Positions 35,929 through 48,214 of a stretch of 64,000 nucleotides of DNA are shown piece after piece. Under the pieces are notes generated by a model. The model was not told where the DNA came from. It saw only the letters and a program-made list of their open reading frames with translations, and made no database searches. The translations under genes and the position numbers were made by a program. Location of the stretch: the NCBI GenBank assembly GCA_009809945.1, contig WTPW01001004.1:26846-90845 (forward strand), in the 5' to 3' direction. Position 1 is the stretch's first letter; each line of letters opens with the position of its first letter. The DNA comes from Gigaspora margarita. Taxonomy: Eukaryota > Glomeromycota > Glomeromycetes > Diversisporales > Gigasporaceae.

Positions 35929-38797
35929 CTAATCATCATAATTATCAAGCCCAAACAATTCCTCCAATTCTTCCTGCGAAAGACCCTGAGAAGATATCCT
36001 AGATTCTGATTCAGGAGTATTTTGCCGTGAATCAGAAGGGTGCTGAACCTCTGATTCATTATTCGTAATTGTTTCAGACGAATTATACGACGGACCACCG
36101 TTATTAAAATCGTTCTATATTTATTAAAACGTTAGTATAGTTCAAAATATTATATGATAAAGAAATAAAAAAATGGTAAATATATACAAGATACTTCTCT
36201 ATACGAGGTTTCATATTTTTCTCGTCACATGTAATGCTCTTGGATTTCNAAAGACCCTGAGAAGATATCCTAGATTCTGATTCAGGAGTATTTTGCCGTG
36301 AATCAGAAGGGTGCTGAACCTCTGATTCATTATTCGTAATTGTTTCAGACGAATTATACGACGGACCACCGTTATTAAAATCGTTCTATATTTATTAAAA
36401 CGTTAGTATAGTTCAAAATATTATATGATAAAGAAATAAAAAAATGGTAAATATATACAAGATACTTCTCTATACAAGGTTTCATATTTTTCTCATCACA
36501 TATAATGCTCTTGGATTTCAGATTTAAAAATATGTCACATACCACAAGTGAAAAAGCACAATGTTCACTTGTTAGGGTGGGAACCAGTGTTTAAAATAGA
36601 AATTTTAATTTACCGGTACATGCACCTGTTGTATAAAAAAATACTGGTTCAAAAAAAAAACCTGCATTAGTAGAAAATGATCATCAGATCATTGGGGGCA
36701 TATAGATGCACGCACCAGTTACTTCAAAAAATTCTGGATCATGCACCGTTTGTTGCACCGGCCCAATTTTAAAATACCAGTATATGCAATATAAAAAACG
36801 GTAGATCTGGATTTTTATCATGCTATTTTATACACTGGTGGGAACCGTAGTTTCTGAAAATGCAGCCCTTGCTATCTCAGAGATCCAGAACACATTTTTA
36901 CTGTTTGTTTCAAACAATAAGCGATGACACTCGCCTATTTTTGGATTTTCTTTCCATTTTACAATTATGGAGGCCTTGGTGTTGCTTTTCAAGGAGGGCA
37001 ACTGTTCCGAACTAAAAACTTTCCACATAGCTGACCTAACGCTCTGCAATGCTGCACCTCGATTATTCTTCATTTTTTGAAGGAGCTATTATCACAAATT
37101 TATTAAGTTAGAATGATTAAAATAGTAATTAATAATATCATAATGAAAAGACGACAATGATATTAATTGTTATCGTTAGTAATCAATAAAATAACAAGAT
37201 TAAAAAAATATATATATTATCGATTAATAACATACCGCACTATACCATTCACCATGAAAACAGTTCGTAAACTGATTCGAACTCATACTTCGCATAAAAT
37301 CAGGAAGTTTCTCCTCAAGGTAACTCTTCAACGCCTCCTTCAGTACACTCTGGTCTGGGTAAACATGGTACAGAAATAAATGTTTTACAACGCCAGTATA
37401 TATCCCCTTTAAAAAAAAATAAAAAAAAACAAAAAACATTTACAACGAATATATTCGATATAAAAAAAAAAATATTTAGAAAGAATTCACTTACGTCCAT
37501 TACTTGAGGGGAGAGTTCATTCTCTTGCTCGTCTCTTTTTCTCTTTAGTTCAGTTTTTATTTCTCGAACATCTTCATTGAGCCATTTGAGTAATAGGTAC
37601 AGCTGCTGATTTTGGGTATAGAGCCTTCCAAATTCTTGCCGGTAGCGGTGGTGGTGACGGTCTTATTTTTTTTTTTGTTTTATTAAAAAAAAAAAAAAGA
37701 AGTTTCTCATTAATAAAAAAAAAAGGTTTCCATTCGAAGAAAAACAAAAAAAACAAAAGGCTTATATATCATGTATAGGACCCTGGACATATAGTACAGA
37801 GGTCATACGTTACGCATTTCAGCAAAAACCCCCAAAATTTGAGAAGCAAAAAAACAGTTTTTGGCAATTATCTTGGCATCCAGTGGTCCAATTTGAATGA
37901 ACCTTTTTTTAAAATAAAGCTCTCAGTAAGGCGCATCTAACAAAAAAACGTTCATTCAATTCTGATTACTGGATCGGAAGTTATTTAAGTAAATAGATTT
38001 TGACATTTTCAGCAAATTAGGTCAAAATTGGCCAAAATCCAGTTATGACCTATATGAAAGATGTCTGGGGTCCTTCATGTATTGAAATTTTACCAGTACG
38101 TGTGCATTTTGTTTGGTTGATCTTTCACGTGATCTTTCTTGATTGGTTGATCTTTCACGGGATCTTCCTCGATGTTCTGGATCAGATGAACGCTGCGGTG
38201 AGGAATGATTTCCATCGTTATTCTGGGATTCATAGTAAGAAGGTGGGAGTGCTTGAGAAGGTTGACGAGAAGGTTGACGAGATTGTTGATGAGATTGTTG
38301 ATGAGAGCATTTGCAAGAGTGTTGTTGAGATGTTTGTTGTTGGCAACTTCTTCCACTCATTTTGGAGAAAATGCTTTGTACGATTAAAATACTTTCCGAT
38401 GATGAATCATAATCATTACAATAAGTATTATAAGGTTGTTTTTGAGGATTAGCATTAGTAGATGTTTGTTGATGATAATCGGAATTATATGGTGTATTAG
38501 AAACCGGTTGAGATGGTTGAAAACGAAAAGTATAAGGTGTTTGTTGGGGATTAGAGGAATCATAAGAAACTGATTGAGAACGAACATTTAGAGATGGTTG
38601 TTTAGAGTTAAAAACTGATTGAGAACAAACAGTTTGAGGTGGTTCATTATTATGTAGTGTATTAGGAGTAGTGGAAGGTAAGTTTTTTGTATTTTTTATT
38701 GTTCCAAAATTACAAAAAAGTATTTTAAAAATGTCTTTACCTTCAAATGCTAGAAATTCGTTGTATTTAAATAATTGTAAAGGCTTTCGTAAGCAGG
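35929..38797 (-). CDS. Unrecognised accessory gene of the Plavaka element, probably decayed
   Basis: Read on the minus strand, a long Q/S/P-rich segment (38797 to about 38085) starts KPLQLFKYNEFLAFEGKDIF and continues QQQTSQQHSCKCSHQQSHQQ and RSRERSTNQERSRERS. A putative intron holding the MITE 37777-38074 follows. Next come coiled-coil-like residues (QEFGRLYTQNQQLY, KWLNEDVREIKTELKRK, about 37640-37499), then LKEALKSYLEEKLPDFM, a conserved-looking block GAALQSVRSAMWKVFSSEQL to EIARAAFSETTVPT, and an acidic end EELEELFGLDNYDD. A 253-bp hAT insertion breaks the block at 36585-36837, and a 270-bp duplication repeats the 3' part. The gene runs head-to-head with the transposase, so a transposition partner is likely but function is unknown. 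Exon borders are approximate; one junction does not keep frame. Confidence 0.5.
35979..36519. repeat. 270-bp tandem duplication across an N
   Basis: The sequence from aaagaccctgagaagatatc at 35979 recurs at 36250 almost unchanged, with an N at 36249 exactly at the joint. This may be a real duplication or an assembly artefact. Confidence 0.8.
36585..36837. mobile_element. 253-bp hAT MITE with 8-bp TSD inside the accessory gene
   Basis: The ends cagtgtttaaaatag and ctattttatacactg pair. gtgggaac is duplicated exactly at 36577-36584 and 36838-36845. Removing it restores an open frame (TVPTLTSEHCAFSLVV) in the minus-strand gene. Confidence 0.92.
37660..37776. other. A/T homopolymer stretch in a putative intron
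   Basis: Runs of T, A and short gaagtttctcattaat pieces between the coding block and the MITE. Nothing else recognisable. Confidence 0.4.
37777..38074. mobile_element. 298-bp hAT-type MITE with 8-bp TSD, copy 2
   Basis: aggaccctggacatatagta at the left matches the right end of copy 1 inverted. tcatgtat is duplicated at 37769-37776 and 38075-38082. It extends the adjacent minus-strand frame by about ten residues, which are not native to the gene. Confidence 0.95.
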
Positions 38798-39053
38798 GAA
38801 AAAAAAATTAAAACGTAATGATGAAAAACGTAATGAAAGAAAAAAAAAGATACTTATCTTATTTGTATACTTATCTCATTGTAAGCAGGAAAAAAAAATA
38901 AAAAATAATAAAACATAATGATGAAAAACATACGATTGAAAAAGATTTAAATGATTAAAACGTAACTAAAGAAAAGAAATTTGAAATATACTTATTTGTT
39001 GTTTTGATCATTATACTTGTAATGAGATCTATCGCGTGGCTGAGTTGAATGAG

Positions 39054-39182
39054 AAAACCTGAGTCATCGGGCTTTCAATTATATTTTGTAACAGACATAA
39101 TCAATTCAATTTATTAGGTAATAAATTAAATCGATTATGTCTGTTACAAAAGATAATTGAAAGCCTGATGGCTCGGGGTTTT
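39054..39182. repeat. Hairpin, about 60-bp arms
   Basis: aaaacctgagtcatcgggct pairs with the segment ending agcctgatggctcggggttt, and tgtaacagacataatc pairs with gattatgtctgttaca. It lies between the divergent Plavaka genes. Confidence 0.85.
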
Positions 39183-39867
39183 CTTTGGCAGCTCTCATTT
39201 AATGTTGCACATGTTAGGTCACGTATAATATGACACTAGTTGTTTACGATGTTTTCTCGTGTATGAAATTCGTTTGAAAAATAAAGTTAAATTAATTTAA
39301 ATCGATATAAATCAATATAAATAGATACAAACAGATACAAAGCAAATTCTCTGAATATTATACATTCTTACGGATTTTCTTTCTTTGATCCTTTATAATT
39401 GATAATCACTTTAATTCAATATTCTTTTTTTTTTACTTTTTATCATTTGTCGTTTACCCTTCTCTTTAAAACTGAGGAACAGAATCCAGTCTAGGTTCTG
39501 GTGTCCTAGCGCCCTTTTATTTTCTTATTTTATCTCTTTTTCCTTCGCTTGATTTCGCTTAATATCGTTATTGTCAGTTTTATCTTTCACCTTTCGATCT
39601 CTCTATCCTCTTTATTTATTTTATTCACTCAATTCACTTTTATTTCTTTTTCTTATTCTCTCATTTGCTTTTTTTTTATTTCTTTCATTTATTTCGCTTT
39701 CTTTTGCTTTCATATTTTTTTTCTCTTTTGTTTTTTTCGCCTTTTAACCGTTATTATTTGCTTCCTCTCTTTCTCTTATTTGCTTTCTTTTCCCTATTTC
39801 TTTCACTACTTTACTTTATTTCTCTTCAGTTTTTCTCTACTTTTCCGTTTCTCTATTTTTTTTCAAA
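39183..39867 (+). promoter_or_regulatory. Probable leader/promoter of the Plavaka transposase, CT-rich
   Basis: From about 39420 to the ATG at 39868 the plus strand is almost pure pyrimidine (ctttctctt, tttcattta and similar), a composition common in fungal upstream regions. The frames here (39549-39899 and 39665-40072) are low-complexity F/L/S strings, not genes. No defined TATA element. Confidence 0.4.
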
Positions 39868-42800
39868 ATGCGTTGGCAATGTCCTTATTGTCCTCGTGAT
39901 TTTTCAAAATCTAGTTCATTATCTCAACACATTTCTCAAAGTCATCCTTATATTAATGAGGCAAGTCAAACTGATCTTGACGAGCAAGTGGATGCTAGCA
40001 TTTATAATCTTCCAGATTATAGTTCTAGTTATGATTCTTATACAGATGAATCTTCTATCATATATGGAGTAAATTAGTAATAATTTGTTAATAAAGTTTT
40101 AAAATGATAATTAATGATTATACTTAAATAAGGACTAAGTTATGTCAGATTCTGGGTTAGATTCTCCCATGCAAACAGAAAATAACTATGATGAAAATTC
40201 AATGATATATGAAGTTAGTTGTATTATAAATGCTATTATAAGTTATAAAACGCTATATAATGATTGTATGAATAAGTTATAAAATGTTATGTAATAATTG
40301 TATGTTAGAACGAAGACGTATCAGCATCACCTCACTCTGATATTTCTGATATGGAAACAGAGCATCTTTTGGCAGATTCTGAGTCTTCTTTCATACCTAT
40401 CGAAATTGATCCAGAAGACTACAAAGGTGCTTCACCCGATGATGCAATTCATAACCTTCTACATCCACATGAAGTTTCTTGGCGCAACGATGCATATCGT
40501 GAATTTATGGAAATTATCAGTAAACATCAACTGTCTAATTCAGTTGGTGATGCTTTTATAAAATTTTTCAATAAGCATTCAAACCTGGATGTTTCGCCTC
40601 TCCCTCTAACAACAAAGTTTGGAAAGGAATTTCTGGATAATTCAACAATCCCTCACATGATGTTCAAAGAAATTCCTATTATAACGTTTTAAGGCGTTAA
40701 GTACACATTTTACTATTAATCATTAATAAAGACAATAAAGTCTTTATTAATGATCGATAGTATAAATCAGCAATTAGTTCTTAAATTTGTAAATAAAAGG
40801 GNGATAAGAAATAACGTAGAATNCCNTATCTTTGAAGAGCAATATAATTGNCTCTGGTGGGAACGAGAAGAATCGTCATTACTTCTTGGGCAACGATTAC
40901 TATCGATAATCCTTTATTCTGATGCAACAACTCTAGACCATATGGGAAAATCTTCCGGACACTCCATATTTTTATCTTTAGGTAACATTAGTGTTTAGAA
41001 TCAGTTTTATTTTCATAATATAAAATCAGTTTTAATCAAATAAAACCGGTTTTAAACTCTAGGTAACATTCCCAACTCCCAGTGAAACAAGCCAGAATCT
41101 AAAGCTTTAATCGGATACCTACCTATCTTAAAGGCTAAAGATTCCACAACAAAAAATTATAAAGAGTTTCGAAAATTACGAAAAAAAGTCTTTCATGAAT
41201 GTTTACGAAATTTACTCAGGCCCTTTGCTGATGGTCCGAAGCTTAATTTCATCATTCGTGGTAACTTAATACTATTTGCCCACAAATTTCAATGTTACTG
41301 GCTGATTTGCTTAAGGCCAGTAAGATGGCTAACGTTTACCAGTCATCTGCATCAAGAAGTCCTTGTTATTCGTGTTTAGTATCGAGGGATGACTTNAAAA
41401 ATATTAACTTGACTAATATACCNTCAANAANACCTAATTATATNAAAAAAGTAATAGAGGATGGTGAAGGAAAGTATTATTCAATTCATCCTGAACCAAA
41501 TGCATTTTGGGAAATAAGGTATAAATTAAAGTTAATTAGGGTTTATTAGCTTAAGTAAACTAATAAATGCATTATTATTATTATTATTATTATTATTTAT
41601 AAGTAAATGCATTTTTTTGCTTTTAGCAACTTTAATATATACAAGGCTATCGTCCCTGATCGAATGCATACCTTAGATCTTGGTCTCTTTAAGTATATGC
41701 TAGACTATACTAAAGAACTTCTAAACGACCAGTGTGAAAGACAAGTAATGCAAATCTTTGAGCAATGATTAACACTGATTCCTAGGCATAAAAGTCTCAA
41801 AATATTGAAAAATATATCTGAAATAACATGCATGACAGCAGATGAATTAAGAAATTTATTAAAGTAATATTTTTCGCGCTTGACAACCTATATAAAGATT
41901 ATAGGAAGCCAGGAATTAGTAATGAACAGTTATGCTGCGTACATTACAAATTTCTTCGGATGTATATTGCATCACGAGAAGAATTGTTTACTGATGATTC
42001 TTTAAATCAATTACAGGTATAAAACAAATAAGATTTTTTGCTAACAAAATCACCCTTTGGGACTATGTAATTCATAGTCCTGAAGGGTGATTTTGTTAGC
42101 AAAAATTCCAAATACATAGCTTTTTACAAACGTTCAATTATTAACGATTAATTTATAGGAATTAATTGTGGATTGGGCCAAAGAATTCGTTAAAATATTT
42201 TCTCAATATTCACCAAGTGGGCTACTATTGCCAAAGCTTCATTCTTGGTGCTATCACGTAGTACCTGCAATTAGAAAGTATGGGTCAATAAATAGTATGA
42301 CCACTGAAACTTATGAAACGCTTCATAAGGACTATGTGAAAATACCTTATCAAATGTCGAACAAGAAAGACTATATAAAACAAATATTGAATGCAGTATG
42401 TTTTAAATATAGTAAATCAGCATTGGCATTGGACATATGTCCAATGCCAACATTGCTTAGTAGATAATCNCTAAGTATNGCTAATAATNGATTATTANTA
42501 GATTAAACAGAAAAAACTCACCGAAAAATAAGTCCCTAAAAAATATCGCCTAACGAAAGGGTTTGGAAAACTTTTATGGACTGTAATATTAAGGTCTGAA
42601 GAACTGGAAGATTTCCTTCAGAAAAATAGAAATAATTTGGACCCATTACAATCCGAAGGCTTTCAAAACCTACTAACTGGCCTTGATAATTTTTTTGAAG
42701 CGGAATCAACTGTGTCCCTTGACGAAGATAATCGTATAGAAATATTTTCTTCTGCATCCTTAGAAAGCACTGATATAATTTGTGCTACATCAAATTTTTA

Positions 42801-43261
42801 TGGGAAACCAATGTTTTCTGACGTTACAGTAAGTGCACCTGATGATCAAGGAAATAAATTAAATTGGTATGGCTTAGTAAGTATTGGTTTCATTTTATTT
42901 GATTTATACACATATTCTAACGCTTTTTAACAATAAATAACGATAATGATAATAATGTCTATAAGTGAAGAAGTTAGGAAATATTCTCTAACTTCATGAG
43001 TAATATATACTAATGCATATAAAAAATATCATTTATAAGATTCTGTTGATACTCAAGTTTTACCAAGCGAAAGACAAAGNTNTNTTAGAACTCGCTCTTG
43101 TTCGTTGGTATGACGAAGTTGGTAAATTATGGCAATGTCCTAAACTAAAATTAATTAAACAATACAGTTGTATACCTATAGATAGTATAGATAGAACCGT
43201 ACATATAGTTGCAAGATTTGAAAAAACAAATGAATATTTAATGAACAGTTTTATGTTCTAA
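39868..43261 (+). pseudogene. Plavaka-type (KDZ) transposase, decayed
   Basis: The first exon encodes a C2H2 finger, WQCPYCPRDFSKSSSLSQHI then SQSH. Later exons give HEVSWRNDAYREFMEII, LWWEREESSLLLGQRLLSII, IGYLPILKAKDSTTKNYKEF, SSASRSPCYSCLVSRDD, the signature VPDRMHTLDLGLFKYML, LPKLHSWCYHVVPAIRKYGS and TTETYETLHKDYVKIPYQMS. The C-terminal part has LELALVRWYDEVG and VHIVARFEKTNEY before the stop. These match the RNase-H-fold Plavaka transposases annotated as Zn-finger proteins in mycorrhizal fungi. Introns fit at about 40987-41062, 41519-41626 and 42017-42158. Stops at FQGVKY, PNSQ-NKPES and FEQ-LTLIP each need one C-to-T change. Several Ns lie inside. Confidence 0.85.
42032..42104. repeat. 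Near-perfect hairpin inside a Plavaka intron
   Basis: tttttgctaacaaaatcacc and ggtgattttgttagcaaaaa are exact inverse copies, and cttt.gggactatg pairs with catagtcctgaaggg. The loop is only a few bases. It looks like a very small foldback insertion in the intron 42017-42158. Confidence 0.85.
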
Positions 43262-44324
43262 TAAATGCGTATATCTAATATTTTAAAGCGTATATCCAAA
43301 TTAAAGTTGCTAATTATCGATTAATAATGTAATGATCGATATATAACGATTTTGATTAGTTCAATGATAATCGATAATTTGATCTACATCGACACTTACC
43401 TATTTTCGTTATTAATCGATTTTTGATATATATCGATTTATAACATGTTAATCGATGTGTAATATTTAATTTTAATCGATATAAAACGATTATGCATTAT
43501 ATATCGATATATAGCTACTTGAAATATTTTGTGATATTATAGCTTCTCTCAAGAGAGGAGCTGCCAAGATTTGGCTGATATAATTCTTACACATGGATAT
43601 TCATTCTACATGGTTAAATGCAAGGATTTTTGAAGCTTCTTAGAAATTTGCAACCACAGTTCAAAGTAATGTGTACTAATACAACATGTGTGGATTGTAA
43701 AGATCGTGTTGAAGATCTTGCAGAAAAAGTTCATGTAATGATACAAGATACTCCTGGACGCTTAAGTTTCACAACTGATCTTTGAACCTCAAATCAAAAT
43801 CTTGGTTACATGGCTGTTACATATATATATATATTTTTAGTACGTATGTGTTTATTTTTTCTAGTTGCTTATTTATTGTATCTCAACTAGGTCATTTTAT
43901 TGACAAAGATTGGAATCTTCAAAAAATTCTCTTGGCCTTTAGATTAGTACCTGTACCATATACTGGAATCGCTATCAGTTCTACATTTTTTAAATGCCTT
44001 GAAGATTGGAATATTGTGTCTAAAGTGGGTATTTAGTAACTTAGTAATTTCTTTTTATTAATATATTTATTAATATATTTGTTATTTTATTTTATAGATA
44101 CTAGCAATTACCTTGGACAATGCAACCAGCAACAGCGCTGCAATAACAAATATAAAATGCAAGCTCACTGAACAAACATACTTGTTGCGAGTGGAAGCTT
44201 GTTGCATTAGCGCTGTTGTGCACATATCTTGAACCTCATAGTAACCGATAGGCTCAACGTGGTTAGGAACATTGTGAGCAAGGCAGATGAATAGGTTGAT
44301 ATTTTTATAGAATTTTAAATATAC

Positions 44325-45545
44325 TACGTCAACTCTCTCTAAACGAATTAGTTACTGATGCATAAAATAAGCTAACAGTATATACCATATGATCTACTAC
44401 TTGTATTATAGCTTATACATTACTTTGATAACTATTTATACTCTCGAATTTGATGACAAGATTTAGGTTTTAGATCTTAAATAGGCATGGGTTACATAAT
44501 TAGTCGTGTATTTGTATGCAGTGCAACTTTTCAATTTATTTTAATATCAGCACTATTTAGAACAAAAAAAAAACATAGGAATGAATCAGCTAACTAATAC
44601 CTACTTATGAAAATCAGCTAATTGTGATGGCTTACTCAGATAGAAAATATAATTTTTGCACTTTTACTAATATGACAAGCATCCACAAAAGTTTCTAGAG
44701 TATTTCGCAATAATTCTTCTTTGGCAAATAGTGGATAGCATGACTATTTAATGAACTGAAAGCATAAGTGCCTTATTGAATGAAAAAAAACCAATTAGCT
44801 ATGTAGCAAAGTTGTACACTAAGAATGAAAAAAATTATTTAAGAATTATTTAAATTTGTCCTAAGAATTTGTAGTGGACAATTGACCTCAAAGTCTACAA
44901 AAAGCATAGGTACTACTCAGGATGTGCACTCTTATCTGCTTATAGGAAATAACGAATTTTAAAATAGCTATTAAACAAAGAAATAAACGGATCCCTTAAA
45001 TTTATATCAATAGAACAAAGTAATAATAGATGATATAATTTGTCAAGGGTAAACGCAGCAAATATACATAACAACTGTTTGATAGTTGCATCAGTTGTAG
45101 TCTGAAATTGCTTCTAGGACTCCTAGTTGTTATATCAAACTTGCAAGTAGAAAAAATCGAGATAATAATTAGATTTTTGCAAGAGTGATTATAGCAAGGA
45201 GTGCAATCTTGGTTATTGCTATGGTNACGTCATAAGCATGTATTAGCAGCATTGGGATATTATATAGATAAAAGCATTCAAATGATACTCAAATTTTGAA
45301 GTTCGCAACATATTCAGTCAGCTTGATAGAGAGAAAAAAAAAAATTTTTTTATATTTAAAATCTGTTAAGAATAAAGATATAATGTTGTAAACAGTGTTC
45401 GTAAGTAAAGCGATTTATTATATTATATTAAATATAATTAAATATAATCAGTATAATTATTTATAATAAAATGTTCTTACTTTTTTTAGTTCATTATAAT
45501 CAGCATTTGGTAATTGGTTCGATTTAAGAGAGTTGACTTACTTAC
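44325..45545. mobile_element. Inverted-repeat insertion in the hAT gene
   Basis: tcaactctctctaaacgaat at the left pairs imperfectly with the segment attggttcgatttaagagagttga at the right. The flanking hAT coding motifs stop and resume at these points. The ends resemble the TA-CAGTCAACTC type, but the terminal bases are too altered to confirm a TA duplication. The 1.2-kb interior shows no gene. Confidence 0.55.
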
Positions 45546-46379
45546 GTGTAGTTAATGTTATAGATCCAGGATTGTGTGAATTGGATTTATAGTTTGGAAC
45601 ATTGGTAGCAAATCTTCAAGGATTATGTTGCTGGGTTTTTTAATGAACTTGCTTCAAGCAAGCAACTGGCTCTTGACATTGTTACTCACTGGAATTCGAC
45701 GTACATTATGTTAATGTCCACTATCCCATATAGAGAAGTATTTGAGCGTCTCGCATATCGAGATTCTAGTTTTGGACCAATTGCACCTTTGGATGAAGAG
45801 TGGGAACTGGCTATAAGTTTATGTGATTTTTTAAAGCCATTTTATGATAGTAAGCAATATCGAATATTTACCATTACAATTGTGATTTTAATGATGAATA
45901 TAAGTATAAAATGCAATATTTATTTTATTTTATTTTTTTTTACAATTAAATATCAAATAAGTAATAATGCACTTTATACTTTTAGTCAATATTCAAATTA
46001 CACAAATATGTTGTAATTCATATTTTGCTGTGAGTGTAAACTAGCTACTACATTTAATTCAGTTACCAATACTATATCAGGAAACGCCTATTCTACTGCA
46101 AATATTTTTCTTCCTCAATTATTAAAAATTAGATCACACCTCCAAAATACTGATAACTTAGATCTCTTTCTTCTTCGAATGATTGACCCAATGCAATCTA
46201 AGTTTAACAAATATTGGGCAGATATGAAAGATATGCACTGCATCGCGTCAATATTGGATCCTCATTTTAAGATGTTACTACTTACTTATCTGTACAAGCA
46301 GAAAATGAATTTGTCACATGTTGAGGCAGAGGAAAAGCTAGCTATAATTAAATCGAAGTAAGTTATTGTCAAATTTAGT

Positions 46380-46940
46380 ATTGTTTCATTTTTGTTTTGA
46401 TTAGAGGTGTTATACTTAGTAATAGGAAAAATGCATATTTTATAATAACATGCGCATGTTATATAAAATGTGCATGATACGCATTTGGATTTTATATTTT
46501 TCCTTCAGAAAATATCAGATACGTGCTCCCTAATCTTGCTCTCTTTTATGTTCATTCATTTTTTTCATCCATATCCCTTAATTCTGCCTAACAATACCTA
46601 AATTATATTTGCTTTAAAATTTAGATAGGATAAAATGCATATAATTCCAAAACATGCGCGTGAATGCGCACGATTAAGGAATCATGCGCATGCATAAAAC
46701 CCATCTCTAGTTTAGAGTGTCCAGATTATGCAGTCTCAATGATTTTCCTATTGTTCAAACAATATAAACCAAATTGAAACCGCATAATCTGGACACTCTA
46801 CTCTAGTTATTCTGTGTAAAAAAATAACTTGTTAAAATAAATAAGTGACCTTAGCCAATTTGAACGTTTTAAGCAGGATAATATCCCTAGTTTCAATTGT
46901 ACATTACTATTTATTATTTTAATAATTATCTGTTATTGTA
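46380..46940 (+). other. Transposase intron with insertions
   Basis: Between coding segments ending about 46360 and resuming about 46941. It holds sequence rich in catgcgcatg words (46450-46690) that looks like an AT-rich MITE with ends near tagaggtg/catctcta, plus the micro-MITE below. Confidence 0.4.
46715..46798. mobile_element. 84-bp TA-flanked micro-MITE
   Basis: gagtgtccagattatgc and gcataatctggacactc are exact inverse ends, with TA on both sides. Loop of about 45 bp. Confidence 0.85.
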
Positions 46941-47838
46941 GAGTTACAACTATTTACAATTCAACTTATGCACAAAATACAGTTGATACTGTAGCATTAC
47001 NAGCAAACGGTTCTTCAGACATTTTTCAGGATGAAGATAATGAAGATATGCGAGACTTTGATGCTTTTCTCAATGTCAATAAAACAGAATTAGATGAGCT
47101 TGAGCAATATCTTTCAGATCCTACATTTCTCTCGCTCTCGCTCTGAGCCATTTAATGTTTTAGCTTGGTAAAAAATGAATCAACAAAAATATTCCAATGT
47201 TTCATTAATGGCAAGGGACATCCTTGCCATTCCAATAACCTCTGTAGCATCCGAAGCGGTAAATAAATTTTTGNCTTCGATTTATTTTTATATAATTTTA
47301 AAAATAGACTAATTAGTTAATCTGTTATTTTATGCTTAGATATTTAGTACAGCTGGAAGAGTTGTCGATGATTATCACTTGAATGTTACTCCTGAATCTG
47401 TTGAAATATTAATGCTTGGTCAAGATTGGTTGAATAATGCAGAAGATTTGGATATGAATTAAACTGGCAGTATTTTCTTTTTAGTTTTTTTTTTTGCAAT
47501 TGCTTTTTTTTTTTGCTACAATTGTAGTCTCTTTTTTTTTTTATGATTTTTTCAGAATTCGATTTATCTATTAAGTTTAAATCCTTAGGCTCATTAATTC
47601 TAATTAGGTTATGAATTCTTTTACGCATAGCCAATATTTTAGTTTATTAAAATTTCATATAATAATTGTGCATCTAGTACTATATGCATCTTATATTTGA
47701 TTATGTAGTATATACCCGCGTATTAACCAAACTTATGATTGGTTTTTAGTAAAAAAAAAAATTATAACAAAATTTTTCAAATTGGCTTAAAAAAGCTATT
47801 TTAGAAAGACATTAATTACAACAACTTTACTGATAAAA

Positions 47839-47967
47839 AAAGTAATTGGCATTGGAGGCTTTGGAACAGTTTCTAAATGCAAGTGGAAGGACAACAATTT
47901 AACAGTCGCCCTTAAGTGCCTTAAAGTTGATGCAAATCCTAATAAAGACACTATTAATGACTTCATA
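47839..47967 (+). pseudogene. Protein kinase N-lobe fragment carried inside the hAT element
   Basis: The frame reads VIGIGGFGTVSKCKWKDNN and VALKCLKVDANPNKDT: a glycine loop (GIGGFGTV) and a VALK lysine as in TKL kinases of these fungi. It stops soon after NDFI with no further kinase motifs. It lies between the end of the transposase and the right terminal array of the 14.2-kb element, so it was probably picked up or inserted there. Confidence 0.6.
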
Positions 47968-48214
47968 TATATGTTAGTTCAGAATAGATTGGGCTGAGCT
48001 TGCAATTAGTGTTCCAAATCAAAAATTAATTAGCTGACAATTAATCGTTAATAATTTTATTAAACAACAAATCGATTGTCAATAATTAATCAATTAGTTG
48101 ACATAATTGACAAGTTGTATCATACCTTTATCTATAATCAATCAATCGATTAGTTGGCTATAATTGATTATTAAAAAAATTTTTGCTCAATTGCATTTGT
48201 AAATACAAATTATG

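Larger units (their letters stand above)
35520..43540 (+). mobile_element. Plavaka-type (KDZ) element inserted in the hAT gene
   Basis: Bounded by zones rich in atcgat words (35528-35800 and 43310-43515) that look like subterminal repeats, and containing a plus-strand Plavaka transposase (39868-43261) and a divergent minus-strand gene (35929-38797). Exact ends and target duplication were not found, so the limits are good to perhaps 50 bp. Smaller insertions lie at 36585-36837 and 37777-38074. Confidence 0.6.
43540..47462 (+). pseudogene. hAT transposase, catalytic and dimerisation part, interrupted
   Basis: Recognisable segments in order: QDLADIILTHGYSFYMV, FLKLLRNLQPQFKVMC, GRLSFTTDL-stop-TSNQNLGY (TGG to TGA), FIDKDWNLQKILLAF, ILAITLDNATSNSAA and CAHILNLIVTDRLNVVR (to about 44290). 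After an inverted-repeat insertion come LALDIVTHWNSTYIML, LDEEWELAISLCDFLKPF, FNKYWADMKDMHCIASILDP, MARDILAIPITSVASEA and, after an intron, IFSTAGRVVDDYHLN to the stop at 47460. These are the standard RICESLEEPER/ZBED-like hAT motifs, including the dimerisation domain. The N-terminus is at 35132-35520, cut off by the Plavaka element. Stops and frame changes make it inactive. Confidence 0.85.

Noticed and set aside
38043-38110. C-terminus of the minus-strand Q/S-rich protein as read in the open frame
   Set aside because: The last residues come from the MITE at 37777-38074; the native exon likely ends at a donor site near 38091.
39549-40072. Phe/Leu-rich membrane proteins
   Set aside because: Translations of a pyrimidine-rich leader and of the wrong frame of the zinc-finger exon.
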